This document shows, one piece after another, positions 1 through 8,405 of a stretch of 48,208 nucleotides of DNA. The DNA is from Actinomycetota bacterium (GTDB taxonomy: Bacteria > Actinomycetota > Actinomycetes > Nanopelagicales > Nanopelagicaceae). Under the pieces are notes generated by a model. It was given only the letters and a program-made list of their open reading frames with translations. It was not told the origin of the DNA and ran no database searches. Each line of letters opens with the position of its first letter. The first letter of the stretch is position 1. The DNA is taken from positions 1 through 48,208 of the forward strand of contig VGAE01000012.1 in NCBI GenBank assembly GCA_016870975.1. Direction: 5' to 3'. Position numbers and translations under genes: made by a program.

Positions 1-91
1 CTTGACCCGTTGCCGGGTTAATCAAATCTTGCGTTTTATCTGATGTTGAAGGAACGCTTTTTCCATTGATAAAATTTTGAAGTGTTTTCAC
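1..91 (-). CDS. aldehyde dehydrogenase family protein, N-terminal fragment cut by the window edge
   Basis: Read on the minus strand, a GTG at 91-89 opens a frame that runs off the window. The 30 visible residues include VKTLQNFINGK and LINPATGQ. The FINGK and NPATG pairing is the usual N-terminal pattern of NAD(P)-dependent aldehyde dehydrogenases of the betaine-aldehyde or gamma-aminobutyraldehyde type, which oxidise aldehydes to acids. A GGAG sits six bases before the GTG. An in-frame TGA lies a little further upstream, so the start is GTG or the nearby in-frame TTG. The gene lies 36 bases downstream of rlmN on the same strand and may be read from the same transcript. The substrate cannot be told from this fragment, and the catalytic Cys and Glu lie outside the window. 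Confidence 0.7.
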   Translation of the reverse strand, partial: MKTLQNFINGKSVPSTSDKTQDLINPATGQ

Positions 92-127
92 GCCATTCTC
101 CAATTCTTCGGCTCAGTTGACGGGAGT

Positions 128-1222
128 TTAGTTATCGGTGCGGGTTGGTATCAAGGTCTCCGACGCGGCAAGTTGCCCGCAGGCACCATCTATCTCGCGA
201 CCTCGAGTATCACGAACTGTTACCGGAACTCCATAATTCTCTAAGATTCGCACAAAAGCTCGCTCGTCCTCCTTGCGCGAGGCGGTCCACTTTGATCCAG
301 GAGTCGGATTTAAAGGAATCAAATTCACGTGCGCATTACGATTTTTCACAAGCCTGCCCAACAAATCCGCGCGCCAAGCTTGATCGTTTATATCTCGAAT
401 CAGAGCGTATTCGATGGAATAACGGCGACCAGTCTTATCAGAATACTTATCCGCAGCTGCAAGAACTTCGCTAACTTTCCATCTCTCATTTATGGGAACT
501 AAGGTATCTCTAAGTTCATCATCCGGCGTATGTAGTGAAACCGCCAAAGTGACCGGTATCGATTCTTCAATAAGCTTTTCGATTCCACTAACAATTCCCA
601 CTGTCGATAAAGTCACCGAGCGTGCACCGATACCAAGACCATCGGGGATTGCTGTGGTGATATTTCTGATGCTTTGAAGAACTGCGTTGTAATTTGCGAG
701 CGGTTCACCCATTCCCATGAACACAACATTCGATAATCTAATTGGACCACCAGCAATCTCTCCGGACTCACAGGCACGAGCTGCAGCGACTACTTGAGAA
801 GTGATCTCACCGGCTGTGAGGTTTCTAGTCAGTCCCACTTGTCCTGTTGCGCAAAATGGACAATTCATGCCGCAGCCAGCTTGTGATGAAATACAAACGG
901 TTGCCCGATCGGTATATCTCATTAGAACTGACTCAACTAAGACACCATCATCTAGTCGCCAGAGATCTTTCCGGGTCTTTCCACCGTCGCAAGTAATTGA
1001 CCGTACTGGAGTTAGCAATTTTGGTAAGACCTTCTCCTTAACCAACTCGCGAGCATTCATTGGAAAATCACTCCAAGTATCAGGATCATCATTATGATGT
1101 TGAAAGTAATGTGTGGAGATTTGATTGGCCCGAAATGCTGGCAAACCTAAGTCTTGTATCCAACCCCTTCGATCCTCTCTCGAAAAATCTGCGAAGTGTT
1201 GGGGTGGTTTTGCTCGACTCAT
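128..1222 (-). CDS. rlmN: dual-specificity 23S rRNA (adenine-2503-C2)/tRNA methyltransferase RlmN
   Basis: A 364-residue radical SAM enzyme that methylates C2 of A2503 in 23S rRNA and, in characterised members, A37 of some tRNAs. The CxxxCxxC iron-sulfur motif is visible as CGMNCPFC around residues 117-124. It is followed by the SAM-binding stretch GMGEPLANY near residue 170. The second catalytic Cys, which carries the methyl group, lies in the C-terminal [12 protein letters not shown]. Length is normal for the family. The ATG overlaps the cdsA stop as ATGA, implying translational coupling. It is the most distal complete gene of the rpsB-tsf-pyrH-frr-cdsA run. Cfr-type resistance methylases are related, but context and sequence favour housekeeping RlmN. 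Confidence 0.96.
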   Translation of the reverse strand: MSRAKPPQHFADFSREDRRGWIQDLGLPAFRANQISTHYFQHHNDDPDTWSDFPMNARELVKEKVLPKLLTPVRSITCDGGKTRKDLWRLDDGVLVESVLMRYTDRATVCISSQAGCGMNCPFCATGQVGLTRNLTAGEITSQVVAAARACESGEIAGGPIRLSNVVFMGMGEPLANYNAVLQSIRNITTAIPDGLGIGARSVTLSTVGIVSGIEKLIEESIPVTLAVSLHTPDDELRDTLVPINERWKVSEVLAAADKYSDKTGRRYSIEYALIRDINDQAWRADLLGRLVKNRNAHVNLIPLNPTPGSKWTASRKEDERAFVRILENYGVPVTVRDTRGREIDGACGQLAASETLIPTRTDN

Positions 1223-2064
1223 CCGAAGCGCTTTAGTAGTTCAATCATGCACCACATAATTGGAGCTACGAAGAGAACTGAGTCCAATCTATCGAGCATT
1301 CCACCATGGCCAGGGAGTAATTTCCCCATATCTTTTAGCGCAAGATCGCGCTTTATGGCGCTCTCAACTAGATCTCCGATAGTGGCAGCGAGTACGCCAC
1401 AGATTGCAGCAAGCGCACCAATAATTGGCTCTTGATCTAAGAGATAATAGAAAGTAAGTGCAGATCCAATCGCAGCAAAAATAAGTCCGCCAACGAAACC
1501 TTCCCAACTCTTCTTGGGAGAAATCTTGGGAGCGAGTGGATGTTTACCAATTAGAACTCCAGTTAAATAAGCAAAAGTGTCATTACATCCGACTAAAATT
1601 ACTAATGCCACAATATATTCAAATCCATCTCCGGATCTTGCCAAAAGAAATATGAACCCCGATAAGAATCCGGGATATATAAGTGCAAATATTCCACCGG
1701 TAGCGTTAGTAATAAAGCCAGAAGTTCCCCTCAGTAGAGCTAGAAAAAGAACTGCAATTACAGATAGCACTATCGATACAGCAAGTCCCGGCAGCCCTGC
1801 GAACCAAGTACTTCCAATTACCCCAGTGGTAAGTAAGGCATGCTGCTTAAAGTCAATATTTATCAGACGCGATTTGAAAGCTATAGACATTTCCCGTAAC
1901 GCCAGTAGGACCGCGGTTAAGACAAATACCGCGAATAGAAATGGAATGTATGCCATCGTGGAGAAAATGATTGCAAGAAGTCCTAGGCCTACCAGGATTG
2001 AAGAGATTAAACTTCGCCCCGCGCGTTTATTAATCGCCTCATTTATTGAGTGCAGGTCGCTCAT
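1219..2064 (-). CDS. cdsA: phosphatidate cytidylyltransferase (CDP-diglyceride synthase)
   Basis: A 281-residue polytopic membrane enzyme that makes CDP-diacylglycerol from phosphatidic acid and CTP, the branch point of phospholipid synthesis. Several hydrophobic segments are visible, for example [20 protein letters not shown] near residue 20. The C-terminal family signature is clear: [13 protein letters not shown], then [13 protein letters not shown] at about residues 237-268, with the conserved acidic residues that bind metal and CTP. A 14-base gap separates it from frr upstream, and its stop overlaps the rlmN start as ATGA. The frr-cdsA pairing is widespread in bacteria. The N-terminal residues before the first membrane segment are short and poorly conserved, so the exact start is slightly less certain than the identity. 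Confidence 0.96.
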   Translation of the reverse strand: MSDLHSINEAINKRAGRSLISSILVGLGLLAIIFSTMAYIPFLFAVFVLTAVLLALREMSIAFKSRLINIDFKQHALLTTGVIGSTWFAGLPGLAVSIVLSVIAVLFLALLRGTSGFITNATGGIFALIYPGFLSGFIFLLARSGDGFEYIVALVILVGCNDTFAYLTGVLIGKHPLAPKISPKKSWEGFVGGLIFAAIGSALTFYYLLDQEPIIGALAAICGVLAATIGDLVESAIKRDLALKDMGKLLPGHGGMLDRLDSVLFVAPIMWCMIELLKRFG

Positions 2065-2078
2065 ATTGGCGTTCTCGA

Positions 2079-2639
2079 TCAGACTTCGAGAAGTTCACTC
2101 TCTTTATATTTGAGTATCTCATCTATTTTATTGACGTGATCAGAGGTCACTTTTTCAAGCTCTTTCTCGCCTCGAGTTAATTCATCTTTGCTTACTTGAC
2201 CGTCCCTTTCGAGTTTTTCCATCGCCTCCTTAGTGTTTCGGCGGATGGCGCGAATTGAAACTTTTGACTCTTCAGCCTTGGATTTGGCAACTTTGATGAA
2301 CTCTTTGCGCCGCTCTTCGGTAAGTTGTGGAAAGTTAACTCGAATTACATTTCCATCCCCACTTGGATTTACCCCGAGAGCTGATTCTCGAATCGCCTTT
2401 TCTATTGACGCAGTTGCGCCTTTATCGTACGGAGTAATTAACGCTAGTCGAGCTTCCGGAACCTGCACAGTGGCTAGTTGAGCTAGCGGCGTGGCAGTCC
2501 CGTAGTAATCCACCATGATCTTGGCAAACATGGATGGGTGCGCTCGTCCGGTTCGAATTGCTGCAAAGTCCTCCTTTGCAACATCTACCGCTTTATTCAT
2601 CTTGCTATTGGCGTCAGCTAGAACGCTTTGGATTGTCAT
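2079..2639 (-). CDS. frr: ribosome recycling factor
   Basis: A 186-residue cytosolic protein that, with EF-G, splits post-termination ribosomes. Length matches the family (about 185). Typical segments are the N-terminal helix with FAAIRTGRAHPSM, the domain II stretch YYGTATPLAQLATVQVPEAR, and the C-terminal helices with LTEERRKEFIKVAK and VSIRAIRR. The gene sits between pyrH (14-base gap) and cdsA, as in most actinobacteria, so the product works in the same transcript as EF-Ts and S2. The upstream region carries AAGGGAGAAAT before the ATG, a plausible ribosome binding site. Confidence 0.98.
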   Translation of the reverse strand: MTIQSVLADANSKMNKAVDVAKEDFAAIRTGRAHPSMFAKIMVDYYGTATPLAQLATVQVPEARLALITPYDKGATASIEKAIRESALGVNPSGDGNVIRVNFPQLTEERRKEFIKVAKSKAEESKVSIRAIRRNTKEAMEKLERDGQVSKDELTRGEKELEKVTSDHVNKIDEILKYKESELLEV

Positions 2640-2653
2640 ATTTCTCCCTTGTC

Positions 2654-3376
2654 CTAGTTGACCAGGGTTCCAATCTTCTCACCACGTACGGCAAGCGCAA
2701 TATTTCCTTTTTCAAGGAGGTCAAAGACGATGATCGGAAGCTTATTTTCCCGGCAGAGGCTGAAAGCTGCTGCGTCGGCTACTGCAAGTGATTTTGAGAG
2801 AACTTCATCGTAGGAAATTTCGTCATACTTCTTGGCATCTTTATCTCGACGAGGGTCCGATGAATAAACGCCGTCGACTCCGCTCTTTGCTAGAAGTAAT
2901 GCATCAACTCCGATTTCCAGAGCGCGTTGTGCGGCAACTGTGTCAGTAGTAAAGAATGGCATTCCGGCTCCAGCGCCAAAAATTACAACTCTGCCTTTTT
3001 CAAGATGGCGGATGGAGCGGCGGGGTATATATGGCTCGGCAACCTGTCCCATTGTTATTGCGGTCTGCACTCGGGTATCAATTTCCTCTTTCTCAAGAAA
3101 ATCCTGAAGCGCAAGACAATTCATAACTGTGCCAAGCATTCCCATGTAATCGGCTCGTGCTCTATCCATTCCACGTTGTTGTAGCTCAGCGCCGCGGAAA
3201 TAATTTCCACCGCCGACCACAATTGCTACTTGAACACCAGTGCGAACTACATCGGCAATCTGCTTTGCAACATCATTCACTACATCAGGATCCACCCCGA
3301 GACCTTTATCGCCACCAAAAACCTCACCAGAGAGCTTTAGTAGAACTCGCTGGAAGCTCTTTCGCTCTTTTGTCAT
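2654..3376 (-). CDS. pyrH: UMP kinase
   Basis: A 240-residue amino-acid-kinase-fold enzyme that phosphorylates UMP to UDP in pyrimidine nucleotide synthesis. It shows the family's N-terminal phosphate-binding motif [11 protein letters not shown], the glycine-rich [10 protein letters not shown] near residue 56, and [16 protein letters not shown]. The substrate- and ATP-binding [18 protein letters not shown] and the [13 protein letters not shown] loop follow. Length is usual for bacterial PyrH. It lies five bases after tsf and fourteen before frr on the same strand, the common tsf-pyrH-frr order. No truncation or missing motif is seen. Confidence 0.98.
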   Translation of the reverse strand: MTKERKSFQRVLLKLSGEVFGGDKGLGVDPDVVNDVAKQIADVVRTGVQVAIVVGGGNYFRGAELQQRGMDRARADYMGMLGTVMNCLALQDFLEKEEIDTRVQTAITMGQVAEPYIPRRSIRHLEKGRVVIFGAGAGMPFFTTDTVAAQRALEIGVDALLLAKSGVDGVYSSDPRRDKDAKKYDEISYDEVLSKSLAVADAAAFSLCRENKLPIIVFDLLEKGNIALAVRGEKIGTLVN

Positions 3377-3381
3377 AAAAC

Positions 3382-4206
3382 TTACTGGCCCACTCGGAAA
3401 CGATAAAACTTAGTTACGGTACTTCCAGCTTCTTTGAGAATTTGGTCTACCGTCTTCTTTTGATCTTTTGCAAAAGACTGTTCGAGCAATGAAACTTCCT
3501 TTACAAAACCTGTGACACGACCCTCTACGACTTTGGCAATCGCAGCATCTGGTTTGCCTTCGTTGCGAGCGGTTTTTTCAGCAAGCCGTCGCTCATTAGC
3601 TATTACCTCGGCCGGGATTTCGTCACGATTCAGATACTGAGGAGCAAAAGCAGCAATATGTTGAGCAATATCTTTTCCAGTTAGATCATCGCTCTTGCTT
3701 AGTGCAACAAGAACACCGATCTGCGGCGGTAAATCCGGGCTTGTCTTATGAAGATATAAAGAATTTGGGCCAGCAATTACCGCAATTCTTCGTAGTTCAA
3801 CTTTCTCACCTGAGGTGGCATTTGCTTCATCAATTGCCGCTTGGACACTCTTTCCCGAGGAGAGATTAGAGGTAGTGAAGGCTGCCAGATCTGAAATTTT
3901 TGATTGGAAAAGATGAGAGGTTAACTCTTCTGCAACAGCTTGGAATCGCTCTCCTTTTGCAACGAAGTCAGTTTCGCAATTTAATTCAAGCATTACGGCA
4001 ACCTCGCCACTTGCTTTGGCAGAAATTAAGCCATTTGACGTAGCTCGACCCTCTCGTTTAGTCACACCTTTAAGACCTTTTACTCGTGTGACTTCAATAG
4101 CTTTATCGAAATCACCACCAGTCTCATCGAGCGCCTTTTTACAATCAAGCATTCCGGCAGCGGTAACTTCGCGGAGTCGCTTTACATCATCTGCTGTATA
4201 GGCCAC
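3382..4206 (-). CDS. tsf: elongation factor Ts
   Basis: A 274-residue nucleotide exchange factor for EF-Tu. The N-terminal [20 protein letters not shown] is the standard EF-Ts UBA-like domain, followed by the [15 protein letters not shown] helix. The core-domain signature [15 protein letters not shown] lies near residues 74-88. The start is GTG directly abutting the rpsB TAA (TAAGTG) with no gap. Only a weak AGG is seen before it, so translation is probably coupled to rpsB. Length is typical for actinobacteria, which lack the long second core insertion. Downstream it is five bases from pyrH. Confidence 0.97.
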   Translation of the reverse strand: MAYTADDVKRLREVTAAGMLDCKKALDETGGDFDKAIEVTRVKGLKGVTKREGRATSNGLISAKASGEVAVMLELNCETDFVAKGERFQAVAEELTSHLFQSKISDLAAFTTSNLSSGKSVQAAIDEANATSGEKVELRRIAVIAGPNSLYLHKTSPDLPPQIGVLVALSKSDDLTGKDIAQHIAAFAPQYLNRDEIPAEVIANERRLAEKTARNEGKPDAAIAKVVEGRVTGFVKEVSLLEQSFAKDQKKTVDQILKEAGSTVTKFYRFRVGQ

Positions 4207-5025
4207 TTACGAACCTGCGCTCTCGCCAAAAGTTTCCTTGGCGCCGAGTAATTCTTTCTCCCAATCAGCCAGAGGTTCACCAGCGGCAACTTCCTCTACG
4301 CCAGCTTTCGCTGCGTTCGCGGCTTGCTTAACAACATTTGCCGATCGTGCCTGAAGGCCCGCGGCAACTGCATCAGCGATAACTCGCGTTAAAAGGGTTA
4401 CGGAGCGAATTGCATCATCATTTCCAGGAATTTTGAAATCTACTTCGTCTGGATCGCAATTTGTATCCAAAATAGCGATGACGGGTATGCCAAGTTTTTT
4501 AGCTTCGGCCACCACGAGGTGCTCTAGTTTGGTATCAACTACCCAGACGGCTGACGGCAGCTTGGTCAGATTACGAATGCCATCCAAATTCTTATGTAAT
4601 TTCTCTCGCTCACGGCGGAGCAATAACAATTCTTTCTTAGTTAAAACCTGGTCGTTGGAAGCCTCAAGAGCCTCTAGCTCTTTCAAGCGCTGAATTCGCT
4701 TGTAGACAGTAGGGAAATTAGTGAGCATTCCACCAAGCCAGCGCTCGGTAACAAATGGCATGCCAACTCGTTTAGCTTGAGATTGAATTGGGTCTTGGGC
4801 CTGCTTTTTCGTTCCCACAAAGAGAACATGTCCACCTTTGGCAACTACGTCCTGGACAAAGTCATATGCCTTATCAATCAATGAGAGTGATTGTTGGATA
4901 TCGATGATGTAGATACCGTTGCGCTCGGTGAAAATAAAGCGCTTCATTTTTGGGTTCCAGCGACGGGTTTGATGTCCGAAATGGACTCCGTTGTCGAGGA
5001 GTTCTCGCATTGTTACTACCGCCAT
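4207..5025 (-). CDS. rpsB: 30S ribosomal protein S2 (uS2)
   Basis: A 272-residue small-subunit protein needed for S1 assembly and mRNA binding. The sequence opens with [20 protein letters not shown], the S2 signature. It continues with the conserved [30 protein letters not shown] and, near residue 190, [16 protein letters not shown]. The C-terminal tail is extended and Ala/Glu-rich, as in other actinobacteria. It is the first gene of the rpsB-tsf-pyrH-frr-cdsA-rlmN run. The ATG is preceded by AAAGGAG about nine bases upstream. A long structured leader lies between it and xerC and may carry autoregulation. Confidence 0.98.
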   Translation of the reverse strand: MAVVTMRELLDNGVHFGHQTRRWNPKMKRFIFTERNGIYIIDIQQSLSLIDKAYDFVQDVVAKGGHVLFVGTKKQAQDPIQSQAKRVGMPFVTERWLGGMLTNFPTVYKRIQRLKELEALEASNDQVLTKKELLLLRREREKLHKNLDGIRNLTKLPSAVWVVDTKLEHLVVAEAKKLGIPVIAILDTNCDPDEVDFKIPGNDDAIRSVTLLTRVIADAVAAGLQARSANVVKQAANAAKAGVEEVAAGEPLADWEKELLGAKETFGESAGS

Positions 5026-5068
5026 GGCGGCACGCTCCTTTGTGCAAACTTAAGTTCGCATCGGTTAT

Positions 5069-5173
5069 GGATCAACGATTTGTTGATCCGCTAGCGTCTA
5101 GAGACCGACCGGTTTTCACCGGACCGAAATGGTTTCCCGTGTCACTCGCGAGCGGCGAATGAGCGGTAGACGC
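5069..5173 (-). promoter_or_regulatory. structured 5' leader of the rpsB-tsf mRNA, candidate ribosomal-protein autoregulatory element
   Basis: On the minus-strand RNA a 7-bp perfect closing helix pairs GCGUCUA (5173-5167) with UAGACGC (5100-5094). Inside it lie two hairpins. One has an 8-bp arm UCAUUCGC (5162-5155) pairing with GCGAGUGA (5149-5142), including one G-U pair. The other is CCGGU-GAAA-ACCGG (5122-5109) with a GNRA-type loop. A third hairpin, GGAUCAAC with a five-base loop and GUUGAUCC (5089-5069), follows toward the start codon. None has a U-run, so these are not intrinsic terminators. S2 leaders that bind S2 are known in other bacteria; assigning that role here is inference. Confidence 0.5.
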
Positions 5174-5205
5174 GTGAATTCACAGAGTTTCTTTGTGCGG
5201 TCGGA

Positions 5206-5230
5206 ATAATACCTGAAATTTAGGTGTCAA
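5206..5230 (-). promoter_or_regulatory. possible promoter upstream of rpsB
   Basis: A consensus-like TTGACA (5230-5225 on the minus strand) is followed by TATTAT (5211-5206). The 13-base spacing is too short for a standard promoter, so either element may pair with a different partner. The position, just after xerC and about 180 bases before rpsB, is where a promoter for the leader and operon would be expected. Confidence 0.3.
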
Positions 5231-5260
5231 AAAATCCAATCAGGCCCGCGGGTGCGCCTG
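5229..5260 (-). terminator. weak terminator-like hairpin at the 3' end of xerC
   Basis: The last xerC codons form CAGGC (5260-5256) and GCCTG (5245-5241) arms around a ten-base GC-rich loop. Six Ts (5234-5229) follow a few bases later. The stem is short and the T-run is offset by about six bases, so termination would be weak. The T-run overlaps the proposed rpsB promoter. Confidence 0.3.
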
Positions 5261-6151
5261 CTCATACGCCTTCTTAATGCGCTCTTCCGTGACGTGTGTA
5301 TAAATCTGTGTAGAGGAAAGGGATGAATGTCCCAGTATTTCTTGGACTGTTCGAAGGTCTGCTCCGCCCTCCAATAAATGAGTTGCCGCCGAGTGACGCA
5401 AGGCATGTGGGCCGAGCTTGGTCTTTGCGCCAATAAGCGAAGTTGCCTCATATACAACTTCTCTAACGATTCTTTGATCTATTCGCTTACCTCGCTCGCC
5501 AAGGAATAGCGCTACTCCAGAATTGTTATTAGCTAATTCTGATCGTCCTATTGAAAGATAACTTTCTACAGCACGTAATGCAGGAGCTCCAATTGGAACA
5601 ACACGTTCTTTTTCACCTTTGCCAATTACTCTTATGGTTAGCCGCTCGCGATCAATGTCATGCAAATTCAATCCGACTAACTCAGATACGCGAATAGCAC
5701 ATCCATACAAAACTTCAATCATGGCTAAATTTCTAATAGAAATCGGAGACGGCTCCTCGCTTGCGCGCGATGTCATACCTGCGATTGCCAGTTCTGCACT
5801 AGCGACGTCGAGAATCTCTGGAAGAATTCGCTCTGGTTTCGGTGCGACTAGATCACGCCCTATATCTCGAGATAGCCAGCCATTTCTCGCTCCCCAATAA
5901 GTCAATGCTCTTATAGAGACAACTCTTCTTGTTATTGAAGATCGCGCACCGCCCCTACTTTGTAGATTCGCGAGCCAAGATCGTATGTGGTTGATATCTA
6001 ACTCTGCAAAACTTGCTATACCCATCGCGTTCAGGTGAGTCACTAAAGATTCGAGGTCGGCAAGGTAGGCGCGAATTGAATTCTCCGAGAGATTCCTATC
6101 GTTGCGCAAATGATCCGTATAGGAATCTGTAAGACCCTGATCTAACGCCAT
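5240..6151 (-). CDS. xerC: tyrosine recombinase XerC
   Basis: A 303-residue site-specific tyrosine recombinase, probably one of the Xer pair that resolves chromosome dimers at dif. The N-terminal SAM-like DNA-binding domain includes SYTDHLRNDRNLSENSIRAY. The catalytic domain shows the Arg in YGCAIRVSELVGL, the Lys region GKGEKERVVP, and the His-x-x-Arg box LGPHALRHSAATH. The second His is in EILGHSSLSSTQ, and the nucleophile Tyr is in the following IYTHV. Length is standard. xerC beside rpsB is common in actinobacteria. It could be XerD, but context favours XerC. It is transcribed divergently from the small plus-strand gene starting at 6314. Confidence 0.93.
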   Translation of the reverse strand: MALDQGLTDSYTDHLRNDRNLSENSIRAYLADLESLVTHLNAMGIASFAELDINHIRSWLANLQSRGGARSSITRRVVSIRALTYWGARNGWLSRDIGRDLVAPKPERILPEILDVASAELAIAGMTSRASEEPSPISIRNLAMIEVLYGCAIRVSELVGLNLHDIDRERLTIRVIGKGEKERVVPIGAPALRAVESYLSIGRSELANNNSGVALFLGERGKRIDQRIVREVVYEATSLIGAKTKLGPHALRHSAATHLLEGGADLRTVQEILGHSSLSSTQIYTHVTEERIKKAYEQAHPRA

Positions 6152-6313
6152 GAGTAAAGACTACTCAGCCTCCGCAAAAAAATCTGTCTCCATGAATAGA
6201 TACAGCGTTGCTAATGCGCAACACTTCGTCAGCGACAAAAAACCTTGTTTGTGGAGTATCCAGAGCCTTTATGACATGAAGATGAAGTAATTGCACTGAG
6301 CGAAAGGAGTCTG

Positions 6314-6550
6314 GTGTTGATAGAACTAATAGTTGACGATAATTGCTTTGTTCCTGAGATTCGGCGTGACCAGGATCGGATAAGCGTTGTAATGGGCCGA
6401 AGTCACGACTTCGACAAGATTCTCGATCTATGTAGTGGGGTATTGACGAACGAAGAATTATCACTGGGCCACAAGCTCTGGGCGGACGATAACTGCCCGA
6501 GAACTTTTACTCGCGAAGGTGAGGCGCTAATAATTCGCGCCCGCGATTAA
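6314..6550 (+). CDS. small hypothetical protein, unrecognised
   Basis: A 78-residue frame (77 if the second codon, TTG, is used) that I do not recognise. AAAGGAG lies four bases before the GTG at 6314 and seven before the TTG at 6317, a strong ribosome binding site. The frame is acidic to neutral with no signal peptide or membrane segment. It contains two DDNC motifs, VDDNCF near the N-terminus and ADDNCP near residue 58, and ends TREGEALIIRARD. It is divergent from xerC (162-base spacer) and convergent with the broken HTH gene. Their stops overlap in TTAA at 6547-6550, as in compact genomes. The RBS and stop overlap argue for a real gene; function unknown. Confidence 0.55.
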   Translation: MLIELIVDDNCFVPEIRRDQDRISVVMGRSHDFDKILDLCSGVLTNEELSLGHKLWADDNCPRTFTREGEALIIRARD

Positions 6551-6807
6551 CGCGATTTTCGCTCGATCGCACCGAGCGCCATTAATAAGGTCTCGGGCGA
6601 TACTTCCAGAGCTCTCCATTAAGGAGCGATCGCATCGATACCGGCATTTCTTTCTTGTCGAAAATATCTTGAGATTAATCCTTTATCTTTGCCGCTTTTG
6701 CGCTGTAGTTCGTCCAGCCCCGATATACCGAGTTGATTCATCTTGGTGCGGAGCCATTCCACACTTTCTTGCGGACTAGGCCTTACGCCACGTTTTGTTG
6801 CCGTCAT
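6547..6807 (-). pseudogene. Cro/C1-type helix-turn-helix regulator interrupted by an in-frame TAA
   Basis: From the ATG at 6807, 62 residues read through a HTH-like stretch (ISGLDELQRKSGKDKGLISR) and then hit TAA at 6621-6619. The same frame continues for 23 residues, WRALEVSPETLLMALGAIE and a short basic tail, to a second TAA at 6549-6547. That continuation looks like the last helix of an XRE domain (ALxVSPExLLxALG). The full 86-codon frame is therefore one small HTH protein with a single stop, explained by one TTA (Leu) to TAA change. It lies 11 bases after cimA and would be the last gene of the ilv operon. A recent nonsense mutation, a sequencing error or readthrough are all possible. The truncated form would lack the end of the DNA-binding fold. 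Confidence 0.7.
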
Positions 6808-6818
6808 CTCTACTTCTC

Positions 6819-8405
6819 CTACTCCGTACTAACGCCCTTCCGGATTAGCCCATAGGTTAGAGCATCTGCCAGCGCCATAGCAGAGGCAGCGATAACATTT
6901 TCATGGACGCCGACTGTGTTCCACTCCCCGTTTCCATCGCTGGTTTCTACAAGAACGCGAGTCACCGCGCCTGTGCCGAGGCGTCCCTCCAAAATTCTCA
7001 CCTTGTAATCGGTTAACTCTAAATTGAGTAACTCTGGAAAAATATTGCCAAGTCCGCTGCGGAGCGCATTATCGATTGCATTGACCGGTCCATTTCCATT
7101 TCCGCTTGATTCAATACGGCTTCCTCTAGCAAAAACTACAACTGTTGCTCTTGAGGTTACTGAGCCATCCGGATTCCGATCAACTGTGGTCTCCCACTTC
7201 TCGATCTCAAAGTATTTCGGTCGTTTGCCATCGACCTCTTCTCGTAAAAGTAATTCAAATGAGGCATCAGCGGCTTCGAAGGTGAACCCTTTTGCTTCGA
7301 GTTCTTTTACTCGCTCCACAATTCTCGAAGATATTGCCTTATCTTTGCCAAGCTCGATACCCAATTCCCGTGATTTCAATTCAATCGAAGCGCGGCCTGC
7401 CATATCAGAGACCAACATTCGCGTGTCATTTCCTACTCGCTCCGGATCTTCGTGCTGATAAAGGGCAGGATCGACTTTAATTGCTGATGCATGAAGTCCA
7501 GCTTTATGGGCAAAGGCAGAAACTCCCACGTAAGGCTGGCGAGCGCTCGGAGAGACATTTGTTACTTCAGCAACTGCGTGCGAAATTCTGAATGCTTCCT
7601 CTAACTTTCCAGGTGGAAGAACCTGTTGATTCCGCTTAAGTTGAAGGTTCGCAATTATTGATACCAGATCAGCATTGCCCGTTCTCTCTCCATAGCCATT
7701 AATGGTTCCTTGTACATGGGTTGCACCGGCAGTTACCGCGGCAAGAGAGTTTGCGATTGCGCATCCGGTGTCATTGTGGCAGTGGATGCCAAGTCGAGCT
7801 GAACTCATGCCAAGTACTTCATGAACCACCTGTGAGAGCTCATCAGGCAACATGCCGCCATTTGTATCGCAAAGCGCCACAACATCAGCGCCAGCCTCTG
7901 CGGCTACTCGCACTACTTCTAGAGCATAATTTGGATTAGAGCGATATCCATCAAAGAAGTGTTCTGCGTCAAGAAATACCCGTTGGCCTCCATCACGAAG
8001 AAACTTTATGGAGTCCCGAATCATGGATAAGTTCTCATCGAGTGAAGTCTTTAACGCAAGATCGACATGACGGTCGTGAGATTTGGCAACCAAGGTAACT
8101 GCGGGGGCGCCTGAATCTTGAAGCGCTCGAAGGAGGAGATCATCTGAAGCCGCAATATTTGGACGTCTCGTAGCTCCAAAAGCTACAAACGTTGCGTTCT
8201 TCAATTTTAATTCACTCTTGGTCAATTTAAAAAACTCAGTATCTTTTGGATTAGCTCCTGGCCAGCCACCTTCGATAAAACCAACGCCTAGATCATCTAG
8301 GTGTTGGGCAATCGTCAACTTATCGTGAACAGAAAGATTAAGTCCTTCTTGTTGTGCACCATCCCGCAAAGTCGTATCGTAAACATGAAAGGAGTCAGAG
8401 ATCAT
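6819..8405 (-). CDS. cimA: (R)-citramalate synthase
   Basis: A 528-residue DRE-TIM metallolyase that condenses pyruvate with acetyl-CoA to citramalate, the first step of the threonine-independent route to 2-oxobutyrate and isoleucine. The N-terminal catalytic barrel shows DTTLRDGAQQEGLNLSVHDK with the DRE-like metal-binding RDG, and EGGWPGANPKD, characteristic of CimA rather than LeuA. The metal-binding HCHNDTGCAIAN, GYGERTGNADL and HKAGLHASA follow. A LeuA-type C-terminal regulatory dimer domain covers roughly residues 400-520. Its ATG overlaps the ilvE stop as ATGA. The adjacent leuB supports a role in isoleucine synthesis. A 2-isopropylmalate synthase paralogue is the alternative. Confidence 0.9.
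   Translation of the reverse strand: MISDSFHVYDTTLRDGAQQEGLNLSVHDKLTIAQHLDDLGVGFIEGGWPGANPKDTEFFKLTKSELKLKNATFVAFGATRRPNIAASDDLLLRALQDSGAPAVTLVAKSHDRHVDLALKTSLDENLSMIRDSIKFLRDGGQRVFLDAEHFFDGYRSNPNYALEVVRVAAEAGADVVALCDTNGGMLPDELSQVVHEVLGMSSARLGIHCHNDTGCAIANSLAAVTAGATHVQGTINGYGERTGNADLVSIIANLQLKRNQQVLPPGKLEEAFRISHAVAEVTNVSPSARQPYVGVSAFAHKAGLHASAIKVDPALYQHEDPERVGNDTRMLVSDMAGRASIELKSRELGIELGKDKAISSRIVERVKELEAKGFTFEAADASFELLLREEVDGKRPKYFEIEKWETTVDRNPDGSVTSRATVVVFARGSRIESSGNGNGPVNAIDNALRSGLGNIFPELLNLELTDYKVRILEGRLGTGAVTRVLVETSDGNGEWNTVGVHENVIAASAMALADALTYGLIRKGVSTE

Noticed and set aside
5174-5183. 10-bp palindrome GTGAATTCAC upstream of rpsB as a protein operator
   Set aside because: It may be one, but it overlaps the candidate leader region and has no partner site. 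A chance palindrome of this length cannot be excluded.
6165-6464. 99-residue minus-strand frame antisense to the small plus-strand gene
   Set aside because: No ribosome binding site, no recognisable domain, composition unlike the neighbours, and incompatible with the better supported plus-strand gene.
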